Positions 34,238-45,542 of a stretch of 64,000 bases of DNA are shown here, piece by piece. Numbering within the stretch: position 1 is the stretch's first letter; the number at the start of each line of letters is the position of its first letter. The notes beneath the pieces were generated by a model that saw only the letters and a program-made list of their open reading frames with translations, was not told where the DNA came from and ran no database searches. A program made the translations under genes and the position numbers. Source of the stretch: Mycoplasma testudinis ATCC 43263 (lineage in GTDB: Bacteria > Bacillota_I > Bacilli_A > Mycoplasmatales > Mycoplasmoidaceae). The stretch lies in assembly GCF_000687795.1 (NCBI RefSeq), contig NZ_JHXT01000001.1, positions 53,959-117,958 on the forward strand. Direction: 5' to 3'.

Positions 34238-34879
34238 ATGAAACTAAATAAAAAAGACTTATATTTATACGCAGTAACTGACCGACGCTGAGCTAACAAT
34301 AAAACTTTGTTGGAACAAATTGAAGAAACCATTAAAGGTGGCGCAACAATGATTCAATTAAGAGAAAAAGAGTTACCAGAACAAAATTTTATATGCCAAG
34401 CCATGTACGTCAGAAGCCTATGCAAGGATTACCAGATTCCTTTCATCATTAATGATAACGTTGATGTTGCTATTAAAATTGGAGCAGATGGGGTTCATCT
34501 AGGAAAAAAAGACACTCCAATTAAGCAAGCACGAAAGAAATTAGGAGAAAGCCGAATTATTGGCGCATCTGTTGAAAATGTTAGGCAAGCTATTGATGCC
34601 CAAAAAAATGGTGCTGATTATATCGGGGTTGGCCCACTTTTTACAACAAGATCAAAAAACGAAATATCTACCATTTCTTTAAAAACATTAAAAGAAATTT
34701 GCGAAAATGTAATTATTCCGGTTGTAGCTATTGGGGGAATTAATTTAAGAAATATTTCTAAATTAAAAGGGACAGGAATCAGTGGTGTTGCTGTTATTAG
34801 TGCGATTTTTGCTGAAAAAGATATTCTTAAAACGACCCAAAAACTTAAACTTTCAATCGATAAATTAATTTTGAATTAA
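34238..34879 (+). CDS. thiE: Thiamine phosphate synthase
   Basis: 213 residues. It joins HMP diphosphate with thiazole phosphate to form thiamine monophosphate. TIM-barrel landmarks: LYLYAVTDRRW at the start, TMIQLREKEL, PFIINDNVDVAIKIGADGVHLGK, DYIGVGPLFTTRSK, and PVVAIGGINLRNI. One early TGA Trp codon makes the gene look shorter in a standard reading. No thiM, thiD or tenA is nearby, so it may act in salvage. The TPP-riboswitch-controlled importer is about 22 kb away. Confidence 0.93.
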
Positions 34880-34980
34880 GTGTACTGAATTCTGTAGTAA
34901 AAAACAGTTTTAGATTAGCAAGAAAATACAGAAAGCTATTTGCTAAATTGCTAAACAATTGCAAAACAAAAAATAATGTT

Positions 34981-35352
34981 TTAATCTTTTAATGTTGAAT
35001 AATATAAACCGTGTAGATTACAAAAACTATAAGCTTCTATTTTTGAACCGTGAGGAACATCAAAATTAACAGTCGGGTGATCACCAACCTTATAATCAAA
35101 ACGATATTTTCATTGGTCATCCACAACCAAAACAACAGTCACTAAATGGTGCTTGATTGTCATGTCGTGATTTGCTCCAGATGCGTTATGTTCTACACTA
35201 TAACCATCTTCAGTTTTTTTTATTACGGGAAGATGGCTTTTATTATGCGTATCTTCTTGTCTAATTCTTAATTCAATTAAAGTGTCGGGGCGTTTCCCTC
35301 CATCTTTTGCAATTTCATCATACAAGATTCAATCCTTTCGAAAAAATTTCAT
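34981..35352 (-). CDS. Superoxide reductase (neelaredoxin/desulfoferrodoxin centre II type)
   Basis: 123 residues. Start ATG at 35352 right after CGGAGGATTATA; a TGA Trp at codon 8 hides it in a standard reading. The catalytic-domain signatures fit this family: KSHLPVIKK (residues 38-46, first His ligand), ANHDMTIKHHLV (60-71, two more His; H55 nearby) and FCNLHGLYYS (110-119, Cys111 and His114). These match the His4-Cys iron site of one-iron superoxide reductases, which convert superoxide to peroxide without making oxygen. There is no N-terminal rubredoxin-like Cys4 domain. Such an enzyme is unexpected in a mycoplasma. It is tail to tail with thiE. Confidence 0.85.
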
Positions 35353-35408
35353 TATAATCCTCCGTTTATTTTGTAATTGTTGACTTTAATTCAAATAACA
35401 TTAAATGA

Positions 35409-36449
35409 TTAAAACAAATCAAGCAAACTATTATTTAAGAGGTTTATATTATCACATTTTAGTTGATGATTTTCAATACTCACAAAGTGGAGTTTATCTT
35501 TATAGTATTGATATGCACTTTTGTAAGGTTCCATTTTAATATTAATTCCATCAACCAAACGCAAACCCATAATTAAAACTTGTAAATAATAATCTTTGTC
35601 ACTTATTTTGCGAGATGTTTTGATGGGTCTTTGAATACTTCCGGTATATTCATAAGCAACCTGATTCTCAAATCCGTGTGCACCATATCCAACTCCAACC
35701 CAATCATGTGAATACCAGTAAGCTAAATTATGCTGGGAATGATATTTTTTTTGTTTTGCTCAGTTTGATACTTCATAGCGCTCAAAGCCAATTCGGGAAA
35801 ATTCCTTAACTGCAGTTTCTAATTGATCTGCTTCATCATCTAAATCAATTTTATATTTTTGTTTAGTTAAAATGGCTCCCGGTTTTAAATCTAGTCCGTA
35901 AAAAGAAGCATGCTGTAAATTATTTTTTTCAATAAATTTAACCGCATTAATAACATCAACCGTTTTCATTAAAGGTAAGGCGTAAATAAAATCGGCTGAA
36001 ATGTTGTTGAATCCGTAACTTTGAAAAAGTTTGATTGTTTCACTACAAGTTTCAATAGTATGAAGTCGATTTAATAATCTTAAGATTCTGTTATTGGTTG
36101 ATTGAACTCCCAACGAAATTCGATTAACTTTATTTTTTTTCAAAACTTGTACTTGGCTTGGAGTTACCAAATCAGGATTGCATTCAATTGTAAACTCACA
36201 TTTATTGTCTTTTAAAGGGTTCAATGCCTTCAATAGTGAGTTTAATTCTTCATTTGAAAAAGCATTAGGAGTCCCTCCACCTAAATAAATGGTTTTAAAT
36301 TGTTTAGGTTGATATGGTTTTAATTTTCGTAACAAATAACTCAAAACTTTTTTAGGATCATGAGCACACAACAATTCACGTTTAAAATCACAAAAAGTGC
36401 AAATCGTTTTACATAATGGAATGTGTATATATAAATGTTGTGGTCGCAT
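35409..36449 (-). CDS. hemW: HemW-like radical SAM protein
   Basis: 346 residues from the ATG at 36449 (MRPQHLYIHIPLC); an upstream in-frame codon at 36497 lies inside miaA and is less likely. The radical SAM cluster motif is CKTICTFCDF, and YLGGGTPNAF, FTIECNPDLV, RISLGVQS and ISADFIYALPLMKT follow as in HemW. HemW is a heme-handling relative of coproporphyrinogen oxidase. Its role in heme-free mycoplasmas is unclear. It sits 2 bases after the miaA stop, in one operon with it. Confidence 0.9.
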
Positions 36450-36451
36450 TA

Positions 36452-37357
36452 TTAATCTTTCAAAAAATTTCGAACATATGCTAATAATTGTTCTCAAGTT
36501 ACATCGGTTTCATCATAGATAAAACCAATTTTACAATAACGATTTTTACATCAGGTAATTTGCCGCTTTGCTAGATTTCTAACTAGCTGCTGTAACTTTG
36601 CCAATTCAGGTTCTGCATTAGTATGAAGACAGTTTGCCAAATAATAATATCCAATCGCCTTAATAGACTGCAATTCGAGAAGATTAGGATATTTTTTGAA
36701 TAATTGTTGAATTTCTTGAATTCAACCATTTTGATACATTTTGACTGTTCTTAAATTTAGTGATGCATATAGCAATTCTCTTGGTGGTAAGCATACTATT
36801 AAACACGTTTCATATTTAAACACTGATTGGTTATCCAAAGTCGATTTTGGCTGATTTGTGTTTTCAAAAATTTCAATTGCTCGTATCAAACGGCGGCGGT
36901 TATTACTTCCAATTTTAAGCGCTTCTTTTGCGTCTATTTTCAATAAATTAGAGTAAAGTTCTTCATTTGAAAGTAAATCTTTATTATTTCGCTGTCTTTG
37001 GGGAGACTTCAACAGTTGATAATCTTTTAATAAAGCATCAACATATAAATGTGATCCCCCACAAACAATGGGTATTTGATTTTTGTTTCAAAGATTATTC
37101 AATATTTTTTTTGCCTGTAATTGAAATTTAAAAATGTCTCACTTTTCGTTAATTTCTAAAAAATCAACAAAATGGTGTTTTACCGACTGCAATTGTTGAT
37201 GATCTGGCTTATTTGTTCCAATATTAAGATCTTTATAAACTTGAAAAGCATCAGCACTAATTAATTCTGTATTCATTTTTAAATCTGTTATCAATTTTAG
37301 TGCGATTCGACTTTTTTTTGACCCCGTTGGTCCAACAATAGCTATTACTTTATTCAT
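36452..37357 (-). CDS. miaA: tRNA dimethylallyltransferase
   Basis: 301 residues. It adds a dimethylallyl group to A37 of tRNAs reading UNN codons. Seen: P-loop VGPTGSKKSRIAL (the usual second Gly is replaced by Lys), SADAFQVYKDLNIGTNKP, VDFLEINEKWDIFKF, PIVCGGSHLYVDALL and NNRRRLIRAIEI. It uses DMAPP, the product of the IspH step, so ispH in this window could supply it. It overlaps functionally and physically with hemW as a two-gene unit. Confidence 0.93.
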
Positions 37358-37475
37358 TTTTCAATATTTTGTTCGCTGTGAAATATTATTTAATATCTAG
37401 AATATTACTTTATAATATTATTTCTAAATTCAAACATTAAAAATTAAATATTGAAAAACTCAGGTTAAAACTAAT

Positions 37476-38369
37476 ATGCGCATTCAAAAAAAATCGAAAA
37501 AACTTGTTTTAGGTCTTGGCCTATTAGGAATTACAACAATTGTAGGAACAGTTGCAGCTAGTTGTGCAACGGTCGACACAAATGTTTTTAAACAAATATC
37601 AACAAGTGATTTCAATACTCAAAGTCCTGTAAGTTTTCAAGACATCTCGACTGTTCCAAACAGCAGTGTTAAAAACCTGATATATGGGACCACAGCATTT
37701 AATAATGGCAATTATGTATTAACTATTAGCACTAGTACTGATCTCAACCAATATAATTTTTTACATGGGGGAACACCATCTACAAATAGTACCCAATGAA
37801 ATGGTGATTGGGCCCGTGGAGTTCGTTTCATTAGTAACAATTTCAATTCAAGTTCTCAAAATGGCTATCCTAATGGCATTCAATTTTTATTATATGAAGA
37901 TTCGTACACTGGCGACGTAAACCAATGAAACCCATATAGTAAGTATCCTGATAAAACCAATGATAATAGTGCATCTCAAGAAGATAAAAATAACTCAAAT
38001 AAATTGCGTCGAAATGATTCAAGCGCTGAAACTTATCGAGAAATTTTTGATTTAATTCGTCAAACTTACGGCAGTAGTGTTACAAGTTGGTTAAATGAGG
38101 CAAATGTTAGCGCACAAAACCCCGGTAGTCAAGTTACTACTGTTGGCATAATTGCTTTTAGAAATGTTAATGGTGTTGTAACTCCGCATTTCTTTAATGG
38201 TGCTGCTACTCCTGCACCAGCACCAGCACCAGCTGACACTCCGGCTTCTAATCCTGCTCCGGCTCCAGCACCCGCAAGCACTTCATCTAATCAAAGCTTT
38301 TCTATTAAAAATCAAGCAATAGCGGTGTCGACTTCATTCATCGATTTTCTAAACGGTGTTTATCGATAA
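37476..38369 (+). CDS. Lipoprotein with Pro/Ala repeat tail (297 aa)
   Basis: Basic start (MRIQKKSKK), hydrophobic segment, and lipobox TVAASC with Cys30 as lipid site. The exposed part is Asn/Ser/Thr-rich (LTISTSTDLNQYNF, VRFISNNFNSSSQNG). A low-complexity Pro-Ala section at about residues 246-270 (PAPAPAPAD...NPAPAPAPA) precedes the last ~28 residues. Two TGA Trp codons occur. Function unknown. Surface Pro/Ala repeats in mycoplasma lipoproteins can vary in length by slippage; the underlying CCAGCACCAGCA-type DNA repeat is short here. Confidence 0.8.
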
Positions 38370-38394
38370 ATTAAAATAATTAAAGATTTACGCT

Positions 38395-38694
38395 TTAACT
38401 TAATAACATTTTACTTTTGGGTTTATCTTCAGTATCAATTTCATCAAGTTGATCTAATGATTCGTCAAATTCTAATTCCAGATCTTGTGTATCTTTAATC
38501 AACGATAAGCAATCTTTTTCTAGTCCAATTGTATTATCTGGGAGCAATACAGTAATTTTATAGGTTTGAATCATCAGTTCTAGTCGCCCCATCAGTCATT
38601 TTATTTTTTCATCAGTTTTTCCTAATGTGTATCTCGCTTTTATTAACGTTTTAAGTATTTTACTATTGCTAGTTGGAGATTGATTGTTGCTCAT
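38395..38694 (-). CDS. Small acidic cytosolic protein (99 aa)
   Basis: Start ATG at 38694 after AAAGGAATTAA; one TGA Trp (IKWLMGRLELM). It is mainly helical with an acidic end (LELEFDESLDQLDEIDTEDKPK). No motif is recognised. It is convergent with the preceding lipoprotein gene (25 bases between stops). Confidence 0.7.
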
Positions 38695-38858
38695 GTTTAA
38701 TTCCTTTCGAACATATATTTTGTCATCCATTAAAATAAATGTCCAAAAGTCGTTAAATTTAAGAAAAAAATTTCAAAATATTTCAAAAATTGGGTAACAA
38801 AAAAATAAAGTCCAATGACGAAATTCAATCCTAAATAAATTATTTTAATGAATTAAAA

Positions 38859-39278
38859 TTACTTTAATTGTTGTTCACGATATGCTTTTCTTAACGAATT
38901 TTTATACAAGTGATATTTCACATGAATTAAAAAAATATTAGAAACTAGAAAATAAACAGCAAAAACATAAGCAGTAACAATCACACCATAAAAATAATCA
39001 AAACTATTTTTCAATGAATTCATTGAATTAAAAGAATTTTGTAAAGTGCCATTTTTAAATGCATCGTACGCTTGTAAAAACGCAGCAGATTGAACTCCGG
39101 TTACAATAATCAAAATCACTGCTAAAATTGTGACAATTACAAAATTACCAACCCAAACTTGATGTAGTGTTTTATTTTTGAATCGAAAAAAGTTAATAAT
39201 ATATTGCTTCAAATTTTTTGGTTTAAAAAAATTTTTTGCACCAATTCCCATTCCTTTTTTAATATTTTTTTGATCCAT
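38859..39278 (-). CDS. Small two-helix membrane protein (139 aa)
   Basis: I place the start at 39278 (MDQKNIKKGMG) because AAAGGGAAC lies just upstream; an ATG at 39311 is also in frame. A basic N-terminus is followed by a membrane segment (FVIVTILAVILIIVTGV), a polar loop with NSFNSMNSLKNSF, a second segment (GVIVTAYVFAVYFLVSNIFLI) and a basic end. Both ends are probably cytosolic. Function unknown. Confidence 0.72.
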   Translation of the reverse strand: MDQKNIKKGMGIGAKNFFKPKNLKQYIINFFRFKNKTLHQVWVGNFVIVTILAVILIIVTGVQSAAFLQAYDAFKNGTLQNSFNSMNSLKNSFDYFYGVIVTAYVFAVYFLVSNIFLIHVKYHLYKNSLRKAYREQQLK

Positions 39279-39382
39279 AAAGTTCCCTTTAAAAAATAAA
39301 TTAGGTTTCAAAATACGTTTCCTTTTGAAAGCGGGAAAAATTATATCGCAATATTTTAATTTGTACTATAATTTGTTACAAA

Positions 39383-40984
39383 CTATTTGGAATAAATGAT
39401 TTTCCCGTCAACAACAGTCATCACTGATTTCGTTTTTTGAATTTGTTTTATATTTTTTAGTTTAAAAATATTGCGATTTAACACAGCAAAATCAGCTAGC
39501 ATCCCTGGTCTAATTCTTCCTCTAATACTTTCTTCACCAACAGCATAAGCGGCTTCATATGTAATTGCATCTATCGCTTGACTTAAACTAATTTTTTCTT
39601 TATACAAAAAACCTTTTGCGGGAGTTCCGTTTAATCTTTTCCTAGTAATTGCACAATACAAATTCATCCAAGGGTTTATACTACATCCTGGTGCATCAGA
39701 ACTTAAAGTAACATGAACTTTTCGCTTGATCAAAGAAGCTAAAGGGTTGTAAAACTTCAATAATTTAGAACTGATAGTATTCTTAATAAATGCTAAATCG
39801 CCGTCTAGAAAACCTGGTTGAACATAGGCTAAAAGTTTTGATTCAATAAATTCTTCAAAACTTGAAGATGGTAATAATTGCAAGTGAATAACACCATTAC
39901 GTAAGGGGTTTACTGAACCATGGACTTGTTTGTTAATTTTTAATACTTGTGCAATTGCTTGGTCACCAATGGCATGAATAACATATGGTAAAGAAATACT
40001 TTTCAAAATCTCAAAAGTTTGTTTCAAATCATGATCTGTATATTTGATTCATCCTTGAGTATCTTTCAAGTTAAGATAGGGTAATGATAAAGCAGCAGTA
40101 TGTGAACTCATTGTTCCGTCAGCAAATAATTTCACAGCGCTAATCTTATTAAATGGAGTTCCTTTTCTAAAATGTTTAAACTCTTTAGAAAATTTTAGAA
40201 CATCAGATAATTCGCTCATTCAGCATTGGTGTCTAAAACGAATACTCAATTGCTTCATACGAGCTAATTCTTCGAACACTTCGTAATCAGATTCAACTTG
40301 TTGATTTGTCAAATCACAAGGGTGCAATGTAGTGATTCCATACTTACTAAATTCAACTAAGTAATTTTTGATAATTTTCTTTTTATACAATAAAGTATTT
40401 TCTTTCAATAAATTACTATATAAAAATTGAGCATTTTCTAATAGAACACCAGTAGGAAGACCACTCTCATCCAATTGAACACAACCACCTATTTTGCTCT
40501 TGTAATTTTTTTTAAAAACTTTAATTAACTTTAAACCAACCGTATTAGCGCATGAATAATGTTGATCGAAGTGTTTAAAGAAAATAGGATTGGTTTTAGA
40601 AATTTTGTCTAAGTCAAAACGGGTAAGTTTACGTTGTTCTTTAAAACGTCCATCAATATAATTAAGCCCAAACAAAATTTGGTTCTTAGTATATTTATTT
40701 TGAATTAAATACTTCTTAGCTTTAGCAATTAATTGTTTGATTGAAGTAACATCTCCAAAATTTAATAATTCATGGCAAAACGCATTGTACATAAAATGTA
40801 AGTGTGTGTCAGCAATACCGGGAATGACCACTTTGTTTTTAAGATCAATTTTCCGGTCATATTTAAATAATTTCAATTCATTATATGAACCAACTTGGAT
40901 GAATTTATTTTTGTTAGTTATAACCGCATCACAAAACTTGTTTTTTCCTAAATAAAAATTCCCATTAAATCACAAAGTTGTCAT
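39383..40984 (-). CDS. Amidohydrolase family protein (YtcJ-like metal-dependent hydrolase)
   Basis: 533 residues from MTTLWFNGNFYLG. The beta-strand start followed by VVIPGIADTHLHF gives the first two metal His. Further landmarks: HFDQHYSCAN, a central DGTMSSHTAAL, VIHAIGDQAIAQVL, LSSDAPGCSINPW (final Asp) and RPGMLADFAVLNR near the end, all as in the YtcJ/amidohydrolase_3 group. The substrate is unknown, possibly an N-acyl amino compound. Two TGA Trp codons split it in a standard reading. Confidence 0.88.
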
Positions 40985-41172
40985 TCTTAAACTTCCTATT
41001 CTTTTTTTTGGATTTTTAGAATTTTAAAAAAATAAAATTCGATTTTGTTTTAAATATTCTGAAATTAATTAAATAAATATTTATTAAAATAAAGTAATTA
41101 CTTCTAAACTCCATTTATTAAAGTTAAAATAAAGATATTAAATGAAAGAGTTTTAAAAATTTAAATCTCCTT

Positions 41173-42354
41173 ATGAATGACTCAGTTCTTGACTTCTTGC
41201 AAAACGAATCAAACAGAAACTTCAATAAACCTACTAGTCAGGGAAATGTTTTGATTGTTGATTATAAACAAATAATTGTTCCAAATCGAACTGATATTCT
41301 TTTTCTTTTTAATGATCCGTTTCGTGATTTGGATCAAACTTTTAATCAAGATTATGGCTTCAAACTTAATAACCAAGCTTCTAAAGTAAGTTATTATGTC
41401 AAAGATTTTTATCAACCAACTGAAGAAGAGATTGCGGCAGATGAATTTCGCCAAAAAAGTACCAAGCAAATTGATGAATGGTTCAATTTAGATAATTCAC
41501 AATTATCTGATAACAATATTTTTTCAACAAAAGAACAAGAAACTAAAGCAAACGTGTTTGAAAAAACTGCAGACTCTAACATCAACGTTTTTAATCAAGT
41601 TAAATTATTTCAATTAGATACAGTCAATATTTTTGAAGAAAATAATAGCTTTGAAGAAAACGACGATAGATTCACAAATGATCAAGAATTCAACGAAATT
41701 GAAGTTGATCAAGACGTTCAAACTCAGGCTAATTATTTACTCGAAAGTTGATTTAACTTAAGCGACCAACAAGCCCAACACCAAATTGATAATATTTTTG
41801 ATAATGAACAAGAAAATCCAGAAAATATCTTTGTAAAAACTATCCAACCAGTTAAACAAAATATTTTTGTAAGTACCAATTACAATGATTATGAACAAAC
41901 AGATGAAGAAATCGAATCCAGTGATTGAGTAATTGAAGATGAAAGTGAAGAAGCATATAACAAAAGAAGTATCCTAAATCAAATTGATGGTTGATTTAAC
42001 CTTAAATCTAGTGAACCTAATATCTTTCAAACAAATCAAGTCAAACCAGATAATATCTTTACTAATTCCATCGCATACTTATCCGAAGAAGACGAAATTG
42101 CAAATGAACCTGAACAAGAAGATTCATGAGAAAACAATCCAGAAGACAAAGAAAAAGTCATGGAAGAAATTGATGAATGATTCAATTTAAAGAATTCAAC
42201 AACCGAACAAAAAGATAATGTTTTTCAAACGCAAACTGAATTTTCGCAAAACGTTTTTTCTATTCGAAAAAAATATAAAACAGACACCGCTAAAGAAAAC
42301 TATAACGAAGAATATAATACAAATATTTTTCATTTTGAAAATGACCACCAATAA
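41173..42354 (+). CDS. Acidic protein with twelve N-[IV]-F and four WFNL motifs (393 aa)
   Basis: Reads through several TGA Trp codons. After an N-terminal ~60 residues that may fold (VLIVDYKQIIVPNRTDILFLF), the protein is an acidic Asn/Gln/Glu/Asp-rich chain. Four copies of [DES]-x-WFNL occur (DEWFNL, ESWFNL, DGWFNL, DEWFNL), spaced about 70-95 residues apart. Between them NIF or NVF occurs twelve times, often as DNIF, ENIF or QNIF. No membrane segment or signal is present. The pattern looks like a flexible chain of short binding motifs. I recognise no family. The overall acidity recalls the organelle EAGR-box protein, but no EAGR box is present. Confidence 0.75.
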
Positions 42355-42444
42355 GCCAATATATTTTTTTAAAAACTAATCTTTTTTTAGCCCAAATAAA
42401 ATATAATTGATGCAATTTATTTTGCATTTTAAGGGGCGATAGTA

Positions 42445-43182
42445 ATGCTTGGGCTGAGTTTCAATGTACTTATTGGGGTTGCTTCTTTTTTATATATTGT
42501 GGTTGGAATTCCTCAATTGCTATTTTTAATTCGTAAAAAGAAAACTGAAGGGCTAGCACTAACCTCTTTCTGACTATACTACAGCTCATCTGTCTTTTTT
42601 GCTATTTTTGGGTTTTTAGTTGCCAATGATCAAATTGTATATTCCGAATTTTGTGCTTCGATTATTTTTGGAATTCAATTAGGAATCATTGTTAAATATA
42701 TTCCTAAAGAAGAATTCAGTTTAAATAAAAGAATAATTTCATATTTATTTGTTGTTATCTATATTTCGAATAATTTAATATTTACGGTTTTAAATGCCTT
42801 AAAAATTATCGGAACAGATATAGACCCAAATCCAAATGCAATCATTCACAGTCACACAGTTATTGTTTTAAGTGCCATTATTGCCAATATTGCACCGGTT
42901 TTATCAATGATCGCCTTTTTACCTCAAGTAATTAAAGGGATTAAATCTAAATCCCTATACAAACAACCTTTTACATTTGTTATTGTAATTGTTATTTCCA
43001 GCACAACATGAGTTGTTTCTTGAATTTTAGGAATAGCTTATTTTTCCGAAACAAACCCATCGATTGTTCCAACTTACATTATTAGTTGTATTTATCAGAT
43101 TATCAGTTTAGGAGTTACTTCGACACAACTGAGTGTATGGACCACACAAGTCAAAAAAAATCACCATTTGATTTGATTCTAG
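42445..43182 (+). CDS. PQ-loop family membrane protein, second copy (245 aa)
   Basis: Seven or so hydrophobic segments. Both PQ motifs are complete: VVGIPQLLFLIRKKKTEGLALTS in the first half and FLPQVIKGIKSKSLYKQP in the second, typical of the SWEET/cystinosin/KDEL-receptor fold. GGGGCG-rich bases precede the ATG. A related gene lies on the other strand at 23513. The two differ at many positions and are not recent duplicates. Likely solute transporter, substrate unknown. Confidence 0.82.
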
Positions 43183-43270
43183 TTTGCATATATTTCAGTT
43201 TTTTAGTCACCGAAAACAAATAAATATATGACAATTAAACATATATATAAGCTTAAAAGATTAAATAATT

Positions 43271-45333
43271 ATGCATAAAACTAAAAAACAACATTTTTTA
43301 TTAGCTTTATCAACTTTAGCGATAACTCCCATAATTACCGCAATTGCTGTCGCATGTGGTAATAATGAACAATCAAACCAACAAAGTGATAAAAGCAAAG
43401 AATTACAAGAAGGCCCTCAGGGACCAAGGGGGATTCAAGGACCAAAAGGAGAAAAAGGAGATCCAGGAAAGACTGACCTTGAAACGTCTGATCAAATTAA
43501 TAATTTATATAAATTACTAATTAGTAAAACTTATGCAGACATCTCGTCTAATTACACAATCAAAACAAAATTCAGTCATCAGACTGCTTCGGATTTTATC
43601 AATAATCAATTAAAATCCATCTCTTCGAAAAACTTCGGTGACTACACTAACGAAACCTGAGTCCAACCGTTCACAAGTGGATTAACTTACTTACTAGATG
43701 TTACTAATCCTAAAGCAAGCGATGTTGCCGGGCGATTTAGCATATCTTTAGTTGTTCAATACAATAATGTCTATTACAACGAGGATGGAACAAGTGCTGC
43801 TTCATTAAATCAAACAAAACCTAAGATGATTACTATTTCTGGATTTGAAAAAATCGATGCTTTTAAAAGTATTACTCAAACTTTTCAAAAAACTTTTAAT
43901 CCTAGTAGCTTGAATGCTAAATCGATTGCGAAACCAGATCTTAATTACCAAAGCTTCAGAATTCCATCGTTGCTTAAAACTAATGATGGAATGCTAATTA
44001 ATTTAGATGGAAGAATCGAAAATGTAAACGATTCGCCTGACTCAAATATAGAACAAGTATTTTTTACAGCTAACCAAAACGGAACACAATGAAGCAAATC
44101 TTCAACAGTATTAAGCATTAAAAATGACAATGTCGACCGTAAAGTCGGAGCAATTGATGCGACCGTTGCTGTTGATAAGAATAATGTTGCTCATCTTTTT
44201 GTTGATATCTTTGGAGGAAATACAGGTACTTATGTAAGAGCTTCAAATTTTATACCATTGCAATATCAGTATTTACATAGTCCGTATTTTATTGCCATTG
44301 ACAAACAAGATAAAAACAACCCAATTGAACTCCGACCCAAAAATAACTCGTTTACAGATTTTGATTTATACAAAAATAATGTTCAAATGAGCGGATATGA
44401 TGCTCAAATAAGTTTAAAAAATAATAGTCTAAGTTGAGAAGTATACCAAACAATAGATGAGCAAAGAAAACCAATCAATTCATTATTTGATGGATTCGTA
44501 AAAAATGGTGTCTATCCAACAGCTGACCCGTATCGCTTTGCCTTAGCTGCTGTATCGTATTTAGGGTATTTTACTTATGATTTAATACCCAACAACTCAA
44601 ATTTAAAGGATTAATTAATCAAAAGATAGACAAACACAATCCTAATAATATGCCACCAATTACCACAATTGTATTTGGGCCTGGAAAAGCATTAGAATTA
44701 CAGCATCAAAAAGACCCTGCATTGAACGGAAATATAATTGTTCCGTTGTATGAATTTGGGAACAACGGTGGGTTGCGTCAAAATGCTTACTATGCAATTA
44801 TTAATCCAAAAACAAATCAAATCTCTACAAGCAACTATCTTTTGGGTTCGGGTGGATGAACTAGTGAATCACAAATAGTTGAATATCATGACGGGACATT
44901 AATAGCGATGAGTCGTAATTCTACCAATGGAAGTATTGCTATATCAAAATCAATCGATGGTGGAAAAACGTTCACCGATTTAGACGGCTCTCTATCAAGA
45001 ACAAGTAATTTTAGTATTGGCGTTAACAACAATACTCAAATCGGACTAACTAATTTTTATTATCAAGGAAATGACTATACTTTATTTTCATTACCGTCTA
45101 ATCAAACAAACCGCGTTGATGGAGCAATATATTTAGTTAAAAATTATGATTTTGATAAACCTCAAAAAATTTATTCATTTCCTAAAGGTTCTTTTCAATA
45201 TTCATCACTAGCTGTGATTGATATCACAAATCAAACTTTGAAACTAGGCACTTTATATGAACGATGAGTTTCGGGTAATTCTGGACCAATGGAAGTTGTC
45301 TATAATATTTTCGACATACAACTAAATCAATAA
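43271..45333 (+). pseudogene. Sialidase lipoprotein with collagen-like stretch, frameshifted
   Basis: Starts MHKTKKQHFL with a lipobox AVAC (Cys29). Residues 48-68 are seven Gly-X-Y triplets (GPQ GPR GIQ GPK GEK GDP GKT), a collagen-like spacer. The catalytic part has the FRIP motif (YQSFRIPSLLKTNDG, residue 229) and further on an Asp box, SKSIDGGKTF (about 44944-44980). The frame is intact to NNSNLKD at 44614, then the match continues one frame over (FKGLINQKIDK...PPITTIVFGPGK) to the stop at 45331. One extra base near 44600-44610 would join them into about 687 residues. Sialidases remove sialic acid from host glycans and are virulence-linked in some mycoplasmas. Broken here unless the frameshift is a sequencing error. 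Confidence 0.78.
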
Positions 45334-45440
45334 TTTTTTGATTAAAATAACGTTTAATAATTTCATATTTAGAATATCCAAAAGGTCAATATTTGTTGCT
45401 ATTGAATCCAATAAAATTTTATACATCATAATGTTAACTA

Positions 45441-45505
45441 CCGAATAATTAGGAGTTAAAATCCGGATAATTAGGAGTACAAATCTGGAAAATTAGTAGT
45501 AATAC
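45441..45505. repeat. Three 22-bp direct repeats upstream of an ATPase gene
   Basis: Units begin at 45441, 45463 and 45485 with exact 22-bp spacing. The shared core is CCGG-ATAATTAGGAGT followed by AAAT; the third is more diverged (CTGG-AAAATTAGTAGT). They end 38 bases before the ATG at 45543. Two turns of DNA per unit would put bound proteins on one face, so they look like operator sites. Function is inferred only. Confidence 0.65.
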
Positions 45506-45542
45506 ATATTCTTGGAGTTATAATTGATTCATTAGGAACACT

